Part shown: piece after piece, positions 1 through 7,196 of the stretch
Layout of the letters: each line of letters opens with the position of its first letter
How positions within the stretch are numbered: position 1 is the first letter of the stretch
Assembly: GCF_900177535.1 (NCBI RefSeq)
Contig: NZ_FXAJ01000003.1
Coordinates: forward strand, 434,001 to 498,000
Reading direction: 5' to 3'
Origin: Priestia filamentosa
Lineage (GTDB): Bacteria; Bacillota; Bacilli; Bacillales; Bacillaceae_H
Length of the DNA stretch: 64,000 nt
The notes under the pieces: generated by a model
The model's input: only the letters and a program-made list of their open reading frames with translations
What the model was told of the DNA's origin: nothing
Database searches by the model: none
Position numbers and translations under genes: made by a program

Positions 1-1
1 T

Positions 2-256
2 GGGTTCTATGGCATTTTCCTAGGATTAATTATAATGGTTGTTCATTTATGTAGTTTGCGGTCGTTTGGTGTCCCTTATATGTCTCCTCTTTCCCCACTC
101 GATTTTCAAGGTCTAAGAGATACGTTTATTCGAGCTCCTTTTTGGTCACTTGATCGTAGACCCGCGCTTATAAATGAAGATAATGTTAAAAGACAAGGAA
201 GAAATCAAAGTCCACATCCTCCAACAGAAGAGGAGGAAAATCAAGATGAAACATAG
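2..256 (+). CDS. GerA-family spore germination protein A subunit (3' end only)
   Basis: This is the C-terminal 84 residues of a GerA-type germinant receptor A subunit; the 5' part lies outside the window. The visible piece starts in a last membrane segment (GFYGIFLGLIIMVVH), followed by HLCSLRSFGVPYMSPLSP and DTFIRAPFW, the hallmark end of the family, then a charged cytoplasmic tail. A subunits sit in the spore inner membrane and form the receptor with B and C subunits. The stop overlaps the next start by 11 bp, so the genes are translationally coupled. Which receptor (GerA, GerK, GerU and so on) this is cannot be told from this fragment. Confidence 0.85.
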   Translation, partial: GFYGIFLGLIIMVVHLCSLRSFGVPYMSPLSPLDFQGLRDTFIRAPFWSLDRRPALINEDNVKRQGRNQSPHPPTEEEENQDET

Positions 257-1457
257 TATACGGGCTTTTATGATTCTTTTATGTTGTTTTTTTTTATCAG
301 GTTGTTGGAGCAGTAAAGAAATGTCTGATTTAGCTTTTGTTACAGCAGTTGGAATTAGTAAAGATAAAAATGGAAACAAATATAAAGTTTCGCTACAGGT
401 TGTGAATCCAGGAAGCGTTGCAGGTGGACAACAAGCAAGTGTTCAAGATGCCCCTGTGACGATTATGTCTAGTACAGCAGTTAATCCATTTGAAGCTAGT
501 AGACACGTTACAAGCAAAATGTCACGGAATTTATACTATGCTCACACAAACTTAATTGTCATTGATGAAGAATTAGCAAGAACAAAAGGACTATATGAAC
601 TATTTGATTTTATTGAACGAAGTGATCAACTAAGGGAAACTGCTACAATTGTAATTGCAAAAGGTACAAGTGCTGAGAACGTAATTAAAAACTTAACGCC
701 TATTGATCGAATTCCAGCCGTTTATGTAAACAAACTGCTTGAAAATGCGGAAGACAATGGAGGACAGAATATAAAAGTAAATGTTGATGAAGTTTTGCAA
801 AAAATCACTTCTCATGGAAAAGAACCTATTATTAACGGTATTTCGATTCAAGGTAGTGCAGAAGAAGGTTCAATGCAAGAAAGCATCCAAGGAAGTGATC
901 CAAAGGGAAAGATAGAAGCAAGCGGCATTGCTATTTTTAGAGAAGGAAAACTCATTGATTGGGTAAAAGGAGACAATGTGCACGGAATTTTGTGGTCAAC
1001 AAATAAAGTGAAAGATATTGTAGATAGCATAGACTGGGAAAGGCATAAAAAAGCAATTGCACTACAAACAATAAGAGCAAAATCAAAACTTAATGTCAAA
1101 TGGCAGCATGGACGCCCTATTATTTTGATGAATATCGAAACAGAAGGAAACATTAATGGAGTTAATGTTTCTGTTGATTTAAGAGATCCACAGACTATCC
1201 AAAAAATCGAAAGATTATGGGAGAAGCGAATTGAACAAGAAGTGATGAAAACAGTAAAAAGAGCAAAAAAGGACAAAAGTGACATCTTTGGGTTTGGAAG
1301 AACGATTTATGAACATAGTCCAAAAAAGTGGAAAGAAGTGAAAGATGATTGGAATGTAAAAGGATTTACCGAAGTAGATGTGGAGGTAAACGTCAAAGCC
1401 TTTATCCGTAGGACAGGTCTTCGTAATCAGCCGTTCCTTTCTAATCCTAATCGGTAA
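246..1457 (+). CDS. GerC-family spore germination lipoprotein
   Basis: Ger(x)C-type lipoprotein of about 403 residues, the usual length. The start at 246 is chosen over an upstream ATG at 174 because an aggagg sits just before it and the protein then begins with a clean lipoprotein signal: KHSIR, a hydrophobic run, and lipobox LSGC with Cys20 as the lipidation site. WSSKEMSDLAFVTAVGISK follows, the typical GerAC N-terminal domain. In the family the protein is anchored on the outer face of the spore inner membrane and is needed for nutrient-triggered germination. The order here is A-C-B rather than A-B-C, as in some B. megaterium receptor operons. Confidence 0.9.
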   Translation: MKHSIRAFMILLCCFFLSGCWSSKEMSDLAFVTAVGISKDKNGNKYKVSLQVVNPGSVAGGQQASVQDAPVTIMSSTAVNPFEASRHVTSKMSRNLYYAHTNLIVIDEELARTKGLYELFDFIERSDQLRETATIVIAKGTSAENVIKNLTPIDRIPAVYVNKLLENAEDNGGQNIKVNVDEVLQKITSHGKEPIINGISIQGSAEEGSMQESIQGSDPKGKIEASGIAIFREGKLIDWVKGDNVHGILWSTNKVKDIVDSIDWERHKKAIALQTIRAKSKLNVKWQHGRPIILMNIETEGNINGVNVSVDLRDPQTIQKIERLWEKRIEQEVMKTVKRAKKDKSDIFGFGRTIYEHSPKKWKEVKDDWNVKGFTEVDVEVNVKAFIRRTGLRNQPFLSNPNR

Positions 1458-1465
1458 CAGAAAGT

Positions 1466-2596
1466 GTGAATAACGTGGAAAATATTAAAATCAGTACAAA
1501 GCAATTGTTCTTTCTTATTATCTTTTTCGAACATGGGAGCGCTCTTGTCGTTGGTCTTGGCGGAGGGGCTGACAGGGATGCGTGGATTGCTGTTTTGCTA
1601 GGGATGCTTAGTGGGATATGTCTTTTTTTTCTCTACGATCGCCTGTACAAATATTATCCCGATGAACCTCTAACAAGCTATGTTCAAAAAATTCTTGGTC
1701 CATTTCTAGGACGTATTGTAGCTGTGATGTATCTCGTCTATTTTCTTTATATATCTGCACGCGTACTGCGTGATTTCGGAGAGTTTCTTATTGCATTCTC
1801 ATACGTAGATACCCCTTTATTTATCATTAGTACGTTAATGATGATGACGATGGTATATGCCGTTTATAAAGGGTTTGAAGTTATTGCTAGAACAGGTGAG
1901 CTGTTTTTCGCCCTTCTTTATTTATTAGCTATACCTGGTTTTATTTTAATCATTGCGTCCGGTCTCGTTGATTTAAGTAATTTAAAACCAATTCTTGAAA
2001 ATGGCTGGAAACCTGTATTGAAAACGTTAGTAACGTCAACAATCTACTTTCCGTTTAGCGAAATGGTTGTGTTTTTAATGCTTCTTCCTTATTTAAAGGA
2101 TAAGTCTAAAAGTACAATAGCAGGAATTTCGGCTATTTTATTAAGCGGAATTAACTTAACGCTTACAATGGTGATTAACATATCTGTACTTGGGTTAGAT
2201 CTTTTTGAGCGCTCTCAGTTTCCCTTACTCGGAACAATTCAAAGAATTGAAGTAGCTAATTTTTTAGAGCGTCTTGATGTGTTTTTTATGGTTTATCTTA
2301 TTCTTGGTGGATTCTTTAAAATTAGTATTTTCTTTTACGCTGTTTTAATTGGCACTGCAGAATTATTTAAATTTAAAGACTATAAAAAGCTCACATATCC
2401 ATTCGGCATTTTACTTCTCCTCCTTTCAATGTCAATTGCAAGCAGCTATCCTGAACACATTAAAGAAGGAACAGGACATAATATTATTATGATTCATATT
2501 GTGCCTCAAATGCTTCCATTGCTTCTTTTAGTTATCGCTTATATACAAAAAAAGATAAGGAAAAACAAAGAGCATAAAAGTACGCGTCTTTCGTAA
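1466..2596 (+). CDS. GerB-family spore germination permease
   Basis: Integral membrane B subunit of the germinant receptor, 376 residues with about ten hydrophobic segments, the usual size. It resembles the amino acid/polyamine permease fold, and in studied receptors the B subunit binds the germinant. KISTKQLFFLIIFFEHGSAL near the N-terminus and the late TYPFGILLLLLS region are typical. It begins with GTG eight bases after the gerC stop; a second in-frame GTG at 1475 is an alternative because neither has a good Shine-Dalgarno. It is the last gene of the A-C-B operon. Confidence 0.88.
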   Translation: MNNVENIKISTKQLFFLIIFFEHGSALVVGLGGGADRDAWIAVLLGMLSGICLFFLYDRLYKYYPDEPLTSYVQKILGPFLGRIVAVMYLVYFLYISARVLRDFGEFLIAFSYVDTPLFIISTLMMMTMVYAVYKGFEVIARTGELFFALLYLLAIPGFILIIASGLVDLSNLKPILENGWKPVLKTLVTSTIYFPFSEMVVFLMLLPYLKDKSKSTIAGISAILLSGINLTLTMVINISVLGLDLFERSQFPLLGTIQRIEVANFLERLDVFFMVYLILGGFFKISIFFYAVLIGTAELFKFKDYKKLTYPFGILLLLLSMSIASSYPEHIKEGTGHNIIMIHIVPQMLPLLLLVIAYIQKKIRKNKEHKSTRLS

Positions 2597-2642
2597 TGTG
2601 TGCTATAGTGACAAAGTCAAACATTTAGAAGGAGGAATTACA

Positions 2643-3089
2643 ATGGCTAAACATCCTTTTCAATTAGAAGCCGTTTGGAATGGAGGAAGAAACAGCGACG
2701 GGCATATTGAAGCAGGGAATTTAAAGTCTTCTATTTCGATTCCAAGAGAAATGGGCGGCCCTGGAGTTGGGACAAATCCTGATGAAATGCTGCTTGGAGC
2801 AGCTGCAACGTGTTACGTGATAACACTTGCTGCTATGCTTGAGAGAGCAGATATTGGAGTAGAGAGTTTAACTCTTCATTCAGATGCTGTTGTAGATGTT
2901 ACAAACAACATCTTTACATATGAAAGTATAACGCATAAGCCTGTTATTACATTAAAAGCGGAATCAACTCCTCTTCAAGTTGAGAAAGCCCATCGTCTAG
3001 CACATAAAGCAGAAGAGTCATGTATGATTTCAAGAGCTTTAGCTGGAAATGTAAAATTAGCAACAGAAGAAACTGTTCGTGTAGTTTGA
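2643..3089 (+). CDS. OsmC/Ohr-family peroxiredoxin-like protein
   Basis: A 148-residue OsmC-family protein. The family reduces organic hydroperoxides with two cysteines; here they are in LLGAAATCYVITLA and in EESCMISRAL, the conserved positions. The early stretch GGRNSDGHIEAGN and the phrase GGPGVGTNPDEMLLGA are typical of the SACP/YhfA-like branch. The start at 2643 is chosen because aaggagga lies 6-13 bases upstream; an open frame extends back to 2598 but without such a site. It is monocistronic, ending in a strong terminator. The substrate cannot be predicted. Confidence 0.85.
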   Translation: MAKHPFQLEAVWNGGRNSDGHIEAGNLKSSISIPREMGGPGVGTNPDEMLLGAAATCYVITLAAMLERADIGVESLTLHSDAVVDVTNNIFTYESITHKPVITLKAESTPLQVEKAHRLAHKAEESCMISRALAGNVKLATEETVRVV

Positions 3090-3091
3090 AA

Positions 3092-3127
3092 AATGATGAG
3101 CCCTATATGGGTTCATCATTTTTTTTA
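3092..3127 (+). terminator. Rho-independent terminator after the OsmC gene
   Basis: Inverted repeat aatgatgagccc / gggttcatcatt with a short AT loop, followed by a run of eight T. Confidence 0.85.
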
Positions 3128-3133
3128 TATCTA

Positions 3134-3162
3134 TTGAGGAACGTATGTTCTTTTGGTAAGAT
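3134..3162 (+). promoter_or_regulatory. SOS promoter: sigma-A hexamers with an embedded LexA box
   Basis: TTGAGG at 3134-3139 and TAAGAT at 3157-3162 are separated by 17 bp. Inside the spacer is GAACGTATGTTC (3139-3150), which fits the Bacillus LexA/DinR core GAAC-N4-GTTC. LexA bound here would cover the promoter, so the polymerase gene downstream should be damage inducible. Confidence 0.75.
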
Positions 3163-3193
3163 AAAGGGAAAGCGATATTAAAGGAAGATGCTC

Positions 3194-4438
3194 ATGAAAT
3201 CGATGTATCCAAAAAAGGGACGCGTTATTTTACATATTGATGCAAATGCTTTTTTCGCCTCTGTTGAAATTGCGAACAATCCATCTTTGAGAAACAAACC
3301 AGTTGCAGTAGCAGGAACGAAGCGAAGAGGAATTATTTTAACGTGCAATTATGAAGCGAGAAAATATGGAATTTATACAACAATGCCTTTGTGGGAGGCA
3401 AGGAGGAAATGTCCAGAGCTTGCTGTTTGCACACCTAACTTTTCTTTGTACCGAGAAGCATCCCTAAACCTTTTCACCTATTTATCAACGATAAGCTCGT
3501 TGCTTGAACCTGCTTCAATTGATGAAGGGTACTTAGACATTACGAACTGCCATGAGCTTGGTACGCCTGTTGAAATTGCTGAAAGAATTAGAAGAGACAT
3601 TTTACAAAAATATAATTTGCCTGTTTCAATCGGAATTGCACCGAACAAATTTTTAGCAAAAACGGCTTCTGATTTTAAAAAACCGCTTGGCATTACTATT
3701 TTACGAAAAAGAGATGTTCAAAAAGAGCTGTGGCCAAAGACGGTACATGAAATGCACGGAATTGGTAAAAAAACGGCTGAGAAGCTTCACAGTATTGGTA
3801 TTCAAACGATAGGAGACCTGGCTGGGGAAGAAGAGAGGAAGTTATCTTCTTTACTTGGTGTTCTAGGACCACATCTAAAAAAGCGTGCGAATGGAATAGA
3901 TGAACGCCCTGTTGATCCTGATGCTGCAGCAACGGTAAAAAGCATAGGAAATTCAACAACGCTAGCCTTTAATAGTGACGATGATGACCTCCTATTAAAC
4001 ACGTTAAGTAGCTTGTCTCAAACGGTTAGCAAACGAATGAAATTGAGAAATACGGTAACAGATGATATCCAAATTACGATACGGTACGCCAATTTCCAAA
4101 CTGTAACAAGAAGTCAGCAATTGATGAATCCAATTGAAGAAAAAGAAGAGATTTTTCAAGTTGCTTCTTCTTTGTTTGACAAACACTGGAGCGGTTCTCC
4201 TGTACGTCTTCTTGGTATAACAGCTCTTCGGGTTGAAGAAAAAGAGCAATCATTAAAACAGCTTAGCTTGTTTACATACGAGAATGAAATTCAAGACGAA
4301 GAAATTTTAGATGTTGTTGAAGATATTAATAAAGAATTTGATAAACCGCTTTTACATCGAGGGGTTCATCATATTCAAAAAGCTTCTTCTTTTGAAGAAA
4401 ACTTCAAGAAAAAATATGGAGCATGGAAAAAGCGCTAA
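3194..4438 (+). CDS. dinB: DNA polymerase IV (Y-family translesion polymerase)
   Basis: Y-family polymerase of 414 residues, the same length as B. subtilis PolY1/YqjH. Catalytic acids are visible in HIDANAFFASVE near the N-terminus and in SIDEGYLDIT at about residue 113. The thumb helix-hairpin-helix region reads HGIGKKTAEKLHSIGIQTIGDL. Near the C-terminus QLSLF is a sliding-clamp binding motif. The start at 3194 is favoured over the ATG at 3188 because ggaag ends only one base before 3188 but six before 3194. It copies past DNA lesions, and the LexA box upstream supports SOS control. Confidence 0.92.
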   Translation: MKSMYPKKGRVILHIDANAFFASVEIANNPSLRNKPVAVAGTKRRGIILTCNYEARKYGIYTTMPLWEARRKCPELAVCTPNFSLYREASLNLFTYLSTISSLLEPASIDEGYLDITNCHELGTPVEIAERIRRDILQKYNLPVSIGIAPNKFLAKTASDFKKPLGITILRKRDVQKELWPKTVHEMHGIGKKTAEKLHSIGIQTIGDLAGEEERKLSSLLGVLGPHLKKRANGIDERPVDPDAAATVKSIGNSTTLAFNSDDDDLLLNTLSSLSQTVSKRMKLRNTVTDDIQITIRYANFQTVTRSQQLMNPIEEKEEIFQVASSLFDKHWSGSPVRLLGITALRVEEKEQSLKQLSLFTYENEIQDEEILDVVEDINKEFDKPLLHRGVHHIQKASSFEENFKKKYGAWKKR

Positions 4439-4460
4439 ACATAATTGTTTAGCGCTTTTC
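4427..4460. terminator. Bidirectional terminator between dinB and the ABC ATPase gene
   Basis: Stem aaaagcgctaaac / gtttagcgctttt with loop ataatt. It has A and T tracts on opposite sides and can serve both converging genes; it overlaps both coding ends. Confidence 0.75.
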
Positions 4461-5243
4461 TTGTTGAAGAATTTTAACGTAGGTTCTTCCGTTTTCTGTT
4501 TGAGCTTCAAGAGGAACGTTGAAAAAGGTTGATAACGTTTTAGAGGTTAAAAGCTCTTCCTTCTTTCCTTGAGCATAGACCTCTCCGTCTTTTAATAAAC
4601 AGGTTTTATTAAAAACAGGTAAAATTTCTTCGATATGATGTGTTACATAAATTAAGGTTGGACCATCCTCAAGGCGTGCCAGTGTTTCAATACTTTCTAA
4701 AAATGCTTCACGTGAAAGTAAATCAAGGCCATTGCATGGCTCATCAAGAATGAGAAGCTTGGGATTTGCCATAAGAGCTCGTGCAATAAGCACCTTTTGT
4801 TTTTCCCCTTGTGAGCAGATACCATATTCTCGCGCTGCTAGACCTTTGATTCCAAGCATCTTCATAAGCTCAGCCGCTTTTTCGAAATCTGCCTTTTCTG
4901 TTTGGTCATATAATCCAATAGAAGCGAATTTCCCGCTTACAATAACTTCCTCACAGAGCACTGTTGAAGAAAATCGTTCGCTAAGAGAGGAGCTAACAAT
5001 TCCAATATGCTTGCGAAGCTCTTGTAAATTAACGTGACCAAACGTTTCTCCAAGAACAGAAATGCTTCCTTTTGTTGGCCAAAGATAGCCGTTAATCATA
5101 TTTAAAAGTGTCGTTTTCCCAGAACCGTTTCGACCAACAAGTGCCCAATGTTCACCTTCCTGTATTGTCCAGCACACATTTTTAATAATCGGCTGCTTTT
5201 GTCTGATCCATGAAATGTTGTCTAGCGAAATAACGGTATTCAT
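4449..5243 (-). CDS. ylmA: ABC transporter ATP-binding protein, YlmA-like
   Basis: A single ABC ATPase domain of 264 residues: Walker A GRNGSGKT at residues 37-44, signature CSQGEKQKV, Walker B LLILDEPCNGLD and the H-loop in YVTHH. It resembles B. subtilis YlmA and ModF-type ATPases, and has no adjacent permease gene. It may work with a membrane partner encoded elsewhere or act alone. The gene is monocistronic on the minus strand, convergent with dinB, and preceded by aggaggaac. The transported substrate is unknown. Confidence 0.8.
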   Translation of the reverse strand: MNTVISLDNISWIRQKQPIIKNVCWTIQEGEHWALVGRNGSGKTTLLNMINGYLWPTKGSISVLGETFGHVNLQELRKHIGIVSSSLSERFSSTVLCEEVIVSGKFASIGLYDQTEKADFEKAAELMKMLGIKGLAAREYGICSQGEKQKVLIARALMANPKLLILDEPCNGLDLLSREAFLESIETLARLEDGPTLIYVTHHIEEILPVFNKTCLLKDGEVYAQGKKEELLTSKTLSTFFNVPLEAQTENGRTYVKILQQEKR

Positions 5244-5331
5244 TGCTGTTCCTCCTACCCAAAAATAAAAGTCTATTAGTATAGTTTACTTTATTTTCTG
5301 AATTCGTCCAGCATACCGTTTCTAAAAAAGG

Positions 5332-5397
5332 CTATGTTGAGTCAATATCTATATAGTGCTTGATTTGATTTATTTTCCATATCGTCCTTCTTTTCAT
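5332..5397 (-). CDS. Possible 21-residue peptide downstream of yrzI
   Basis: A tiny minus-strand frame (MKRRTIWKINQIKHYIDIDS, plus one residue), preceded by gaaaggtgatgatatgt, a plausible Shine-Dalgarno. An in-frame ATG at 5406 is an alternative. It lies 30 bases after yrzI on the same strand. In B. subtilis yrzI is transcribed with several tiny ORFs, so position and RBS are the only support. Confidence 0.35.
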   Translation of the reverse strand: MKRRTIWKINQIKHYIDIDST

Positions 5398-5426
5398 ACA
5401 TATCATCACCTTTCAAAATGGATTTA

Positions 5427-5567
5427 TTAGTTGTGATAGTAATAGTTAATAATCTTATCGTGCTGTTCTTTCATAATCTTTTCTACAAACTCGTTGTATT
5501 CGATTTCTTCGTTTGTATACTTCCGCTTTTTAAATGAAATGGTAAAAAATATTAAGTTGAGCGTCAT
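5427..5567 (-). CDS. yrzI: YrzI family small protein
   Basis: A 46-residue protein with a perfect aaaggaggtga ribosome binding site 6 bases before ATG. It starts MTLNLIFFTISFKKRKYTNE, a short hydrophobic N-terminus followed by a basic and then acidic helix ending in tyrosines, as in the YrzI family. In B. subtilis the yrzI operon consists of very small ORFs and its mRNA is a target of the ribosome-associated endoribonuclease Rae1. The gene is missed by ORF length cut-offs. Tandem hairpins separate it from another tiny ORF upstream. Confidence 0.75.
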   Translation of the reverse strand: MTLNLIFFTISFKKRKYTNEEIEYNEFVEKIMKEQHDKIINYYYHN

Positions 5568-5590
5568 TCTTTTCACCTCCTTTCAAAGTA

Positions 5591-5655
5591 AAAAGCCACG
5601 AGAATACTCATGGCTTTAAACATAATAAAGCCACAGAACATCATCCGTCCTGTGG
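5591..5655 (-). terminator. Two tandem hairpins between the tiny ORF and yrzI
   Basis: On the minus strand, gccacag...ctgtggc (5630-5655) is followed by aaagccatgag / ctcgtggcttt (5591-5618) and a T tract. The second is a good terminator for the small ORF at 5680-5754. Both stems contain the same GCCA/TGGC ends. Confidence 0.6.
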
Positions 5656-5679
5656 CGTAGAATGTGAAAAGAATAAAAC

Positions 5680-5754
5680 TTATTTCACTCCACGGAAGGT
5701 CGGATGCAATAGAGAAAAACGGCAGCAACTAAGAGTATGCATAAACTTTTTCAT
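5680..5754 (-). CDS. Possible 24-residue peptide upstream of yrzI
   Basis: A minus-strand frame MKKFMHTLSCCRFSLLHPTF and four further residues (RGVK) follows aaggaggtcgacattt, an excellent ribosome binding site at good spacing, and is followed by a terminator. No homolog is recognised. It may be one of the tiny ORFs that accompany yrzI in Bacilli. Confidence 0.45.
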   Translation of the reverse strand: MKKFMHTLSCCRFSLLHPTFRGVK

Positions 5755-5882
5755 AAATGTCGACCTCCTTGGAATTTTTTTCTTAACGATGTAATTATAT
5801 AGAAAAATCAGAAAAAGGTAAAGGTGTTTTTGAAAAAATAGGCAAAAAGGGTAGAAATTATAAAAGCTTTCTAAGAAAATAG

Positions 5883-6128
5883 CTAAAGGGAGTATAGATG
5901 GCTAATCTCTTTTAAATCATTAAGAAGCATATGTTGTTCAGTATGTGAAAGAGGAGCAGGGTCTTTAAAATTGAGGAAGCCACCTTTTTTTATTTGTTCA
6001 TAAAAAAAGTTCAGTTCATCCTTTGTATAAGATGAAGAATGAAAAATATCGTTAATCGCTCGAATATAAAACATATTTTCTTCTCTAACATAGTGTCCTG
6101 AAACAATTAAACCGGAGTATTGACTCAT
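5883..6128 (-). CDS. Hypothetical small protein
   Basis: An 81-residue soluble protein that I do not recognise. It starts MSQYSGLIVSGHYVREENMF, has no signal peptide or membrane segment, and ends in a helical region rich in Leu and Glu. A good site, aaggagagatt, precedes the ATG. It is divergent from the sigma factor gene at 6217, with about 90 bp between them. Confidence 0.65.
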   Translation of the reverse strand: MSQYSGLIVSGHYVREENMFYIRAINDIFHSSSYTKDELNFFYEQIKKGGFLNFKDPAPLSHTEQHMLLNDLKEISHLYSL

Positions 6129-6216
6129 CTAATCTCTCCTTTTATACATATAGCATTAGTATGTCCATAAAAACATAAGTTAAAAAACCAAACTTTTAGA
6201 GAGGGGAGTTCGTCAA

Positions 6217-6801
6217 ATGAAAAGAGAAGAAGGGGGTGTCAGAATGAGTGAGGTTGCACTCGAAAAACTAATCCAAGAGGATCAGTGTGATGAAGTACTT
6301 CAAGAACTCATGATTGATTATGGCCAAGATGTGCTGCAGCTTGTGTATTCATATGTGAAAAGTCGAGAAATTGCAGAAGACTTGACGCAAGAAATTTTCG
6401 TAAAGTGCTACAAAGCACTTCCTACATATAAAGGGCAAGCTAAAATGAAAACATGGCTATGGAGGATTGCGATTAATCACTGTAAAGATTATTTTAAAAG
6501 CTGGCACTACCGAAAAGTTATGGTATCTGAAAAACTCTCGCTTTTTTCTTCTCCTAAGCAAAAAAGTGTTGAAGAAGAAGTAATCCAAAAAAGTGAAGAT
6601 GCAAGTTTAGTAAGTGTTGTCATGAATCTACCTATAAAATATAGGGAAGTTATTTACCTTTTCTATTTTGAAGAAATGTCGCTAAAACAAATTGAAGAGC
6701 TTATTGGTATTAAGCAAAATACGGTGAAAACACGCCTTAGAAGAGCAAAAGAGCTTTTAAAAGATGAATTAAAGGAGGCAGAACAATGGACGAAAAATTA
6801 G
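6217..6801 (+). CDS. ECF-type RNA polymerase sigma factor
   Basis: Sigma-70 family ECF factor of about 190 residues. Region 2 is visible as YSYVKSREIAEDLTQEIFVK and WLWRIAINHCKDY; region 4 as LPIKYREVIYLFYFEEMS then IGIKQNTVKTRLRRAKELL, a helix-turn-helix. Both the ATG at 6217 and one at 6244 have a G-rich site upstream, and 6244 may be the true start. It is the first gene of an operon with a PadR-like regulator and a SEDS-like membrane protein. No anti-sigma factor of the usual type is adjacent, so how it is held inactive is unclear. It is not SigM, which is encoded at 12311. Confidence 0.85.
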   Translation: MKREEGGVRMSEVALEKLIQEDQCDEVLQELMIDYGQDVLQLVYSYVKSREIAEDLTQEIFVKCYKALPTYKGQAKMKTWLWRIAINHCKDYFKSWHYRKVMVSEKLSLFSSPKQKSVEEEVIQKSEDASLVSVVMNLPIKYREVIYLFYFEEMSLKQIEELIGIKQNTVKTRLRRAKELLKDELKEAEQWTKN

Positions 6802-7193
6802 CATCCTTAAAAAAAGCGATGAAGAATACGGTTTTTAAAGATTTACAGTTTACAGATCGGCACCGTCGTGCTATTTCTTCTTCCATAAATGGAGGGGATA
6901 GTGAAAAAAATAAGATACTTTTCGCTGTGTTACAACTTGTGAGAACAGAAAAAACCGGAATGGAAATTTTAACTGCCTTAAAGTCGCAAGCTCTTTTTGC
7001 GTTTGAAGGGAAAGAAGGGATGATGTATACATTTCTTCACGAACTTGAGAATAAACGTTGGATTGTAGGTGAATGGAAAGCTGAGCGAAAATATTACAAG
7101 TTAACAGAAACAGGAGCGAAAGTGTTAGGAAAAGCAAGCGATATGAGAAAAGAAGTGAAGACTTTTAGCCAAAGTTGGAGTTTGGGAGAGTAA
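6786..7193 (+). CDS. PadR-like winged-helix regulator
   Basis: A 135-residue protein overlapping the sigma factor gene by 16 bp, preceded by aaaggaggcagaaca. The middle fits a PadR-type winged helix: TGMEILTALKSQALFAF, MMYTFLHELENKRWIVGEW and RKYYKLTETGAKVL. PadR proteins are dimeric repressors, often controlling their own membrane-protein operon. The N-terminal 40 residues are an extension I cannot assign. The partner gene three bases downstream has a HAAS-type N-terminus, a common neighbour of PadR genes. Confidence 0.75.
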   Translation: MDEKLASLKKAMKNTVFKDLQFTDRHRRAISSSINGGDSEKNKILFAVLQLVRTEKTGMEILTALKSQALFAFEGKEGMMYTFLHELENKRWIVGEWKAERKYYKLTETGAKVLGKASDMRKEVKTFSQSWSLGE

Positions 7194-7196
7194 TCA

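Noticed and set aside
848-1285. 145-codon ORF antisense to gerC
   Set aside because: Shadow of a well-supported lipoprotein gene; no RBS, Ser/Phe-rich random composition.
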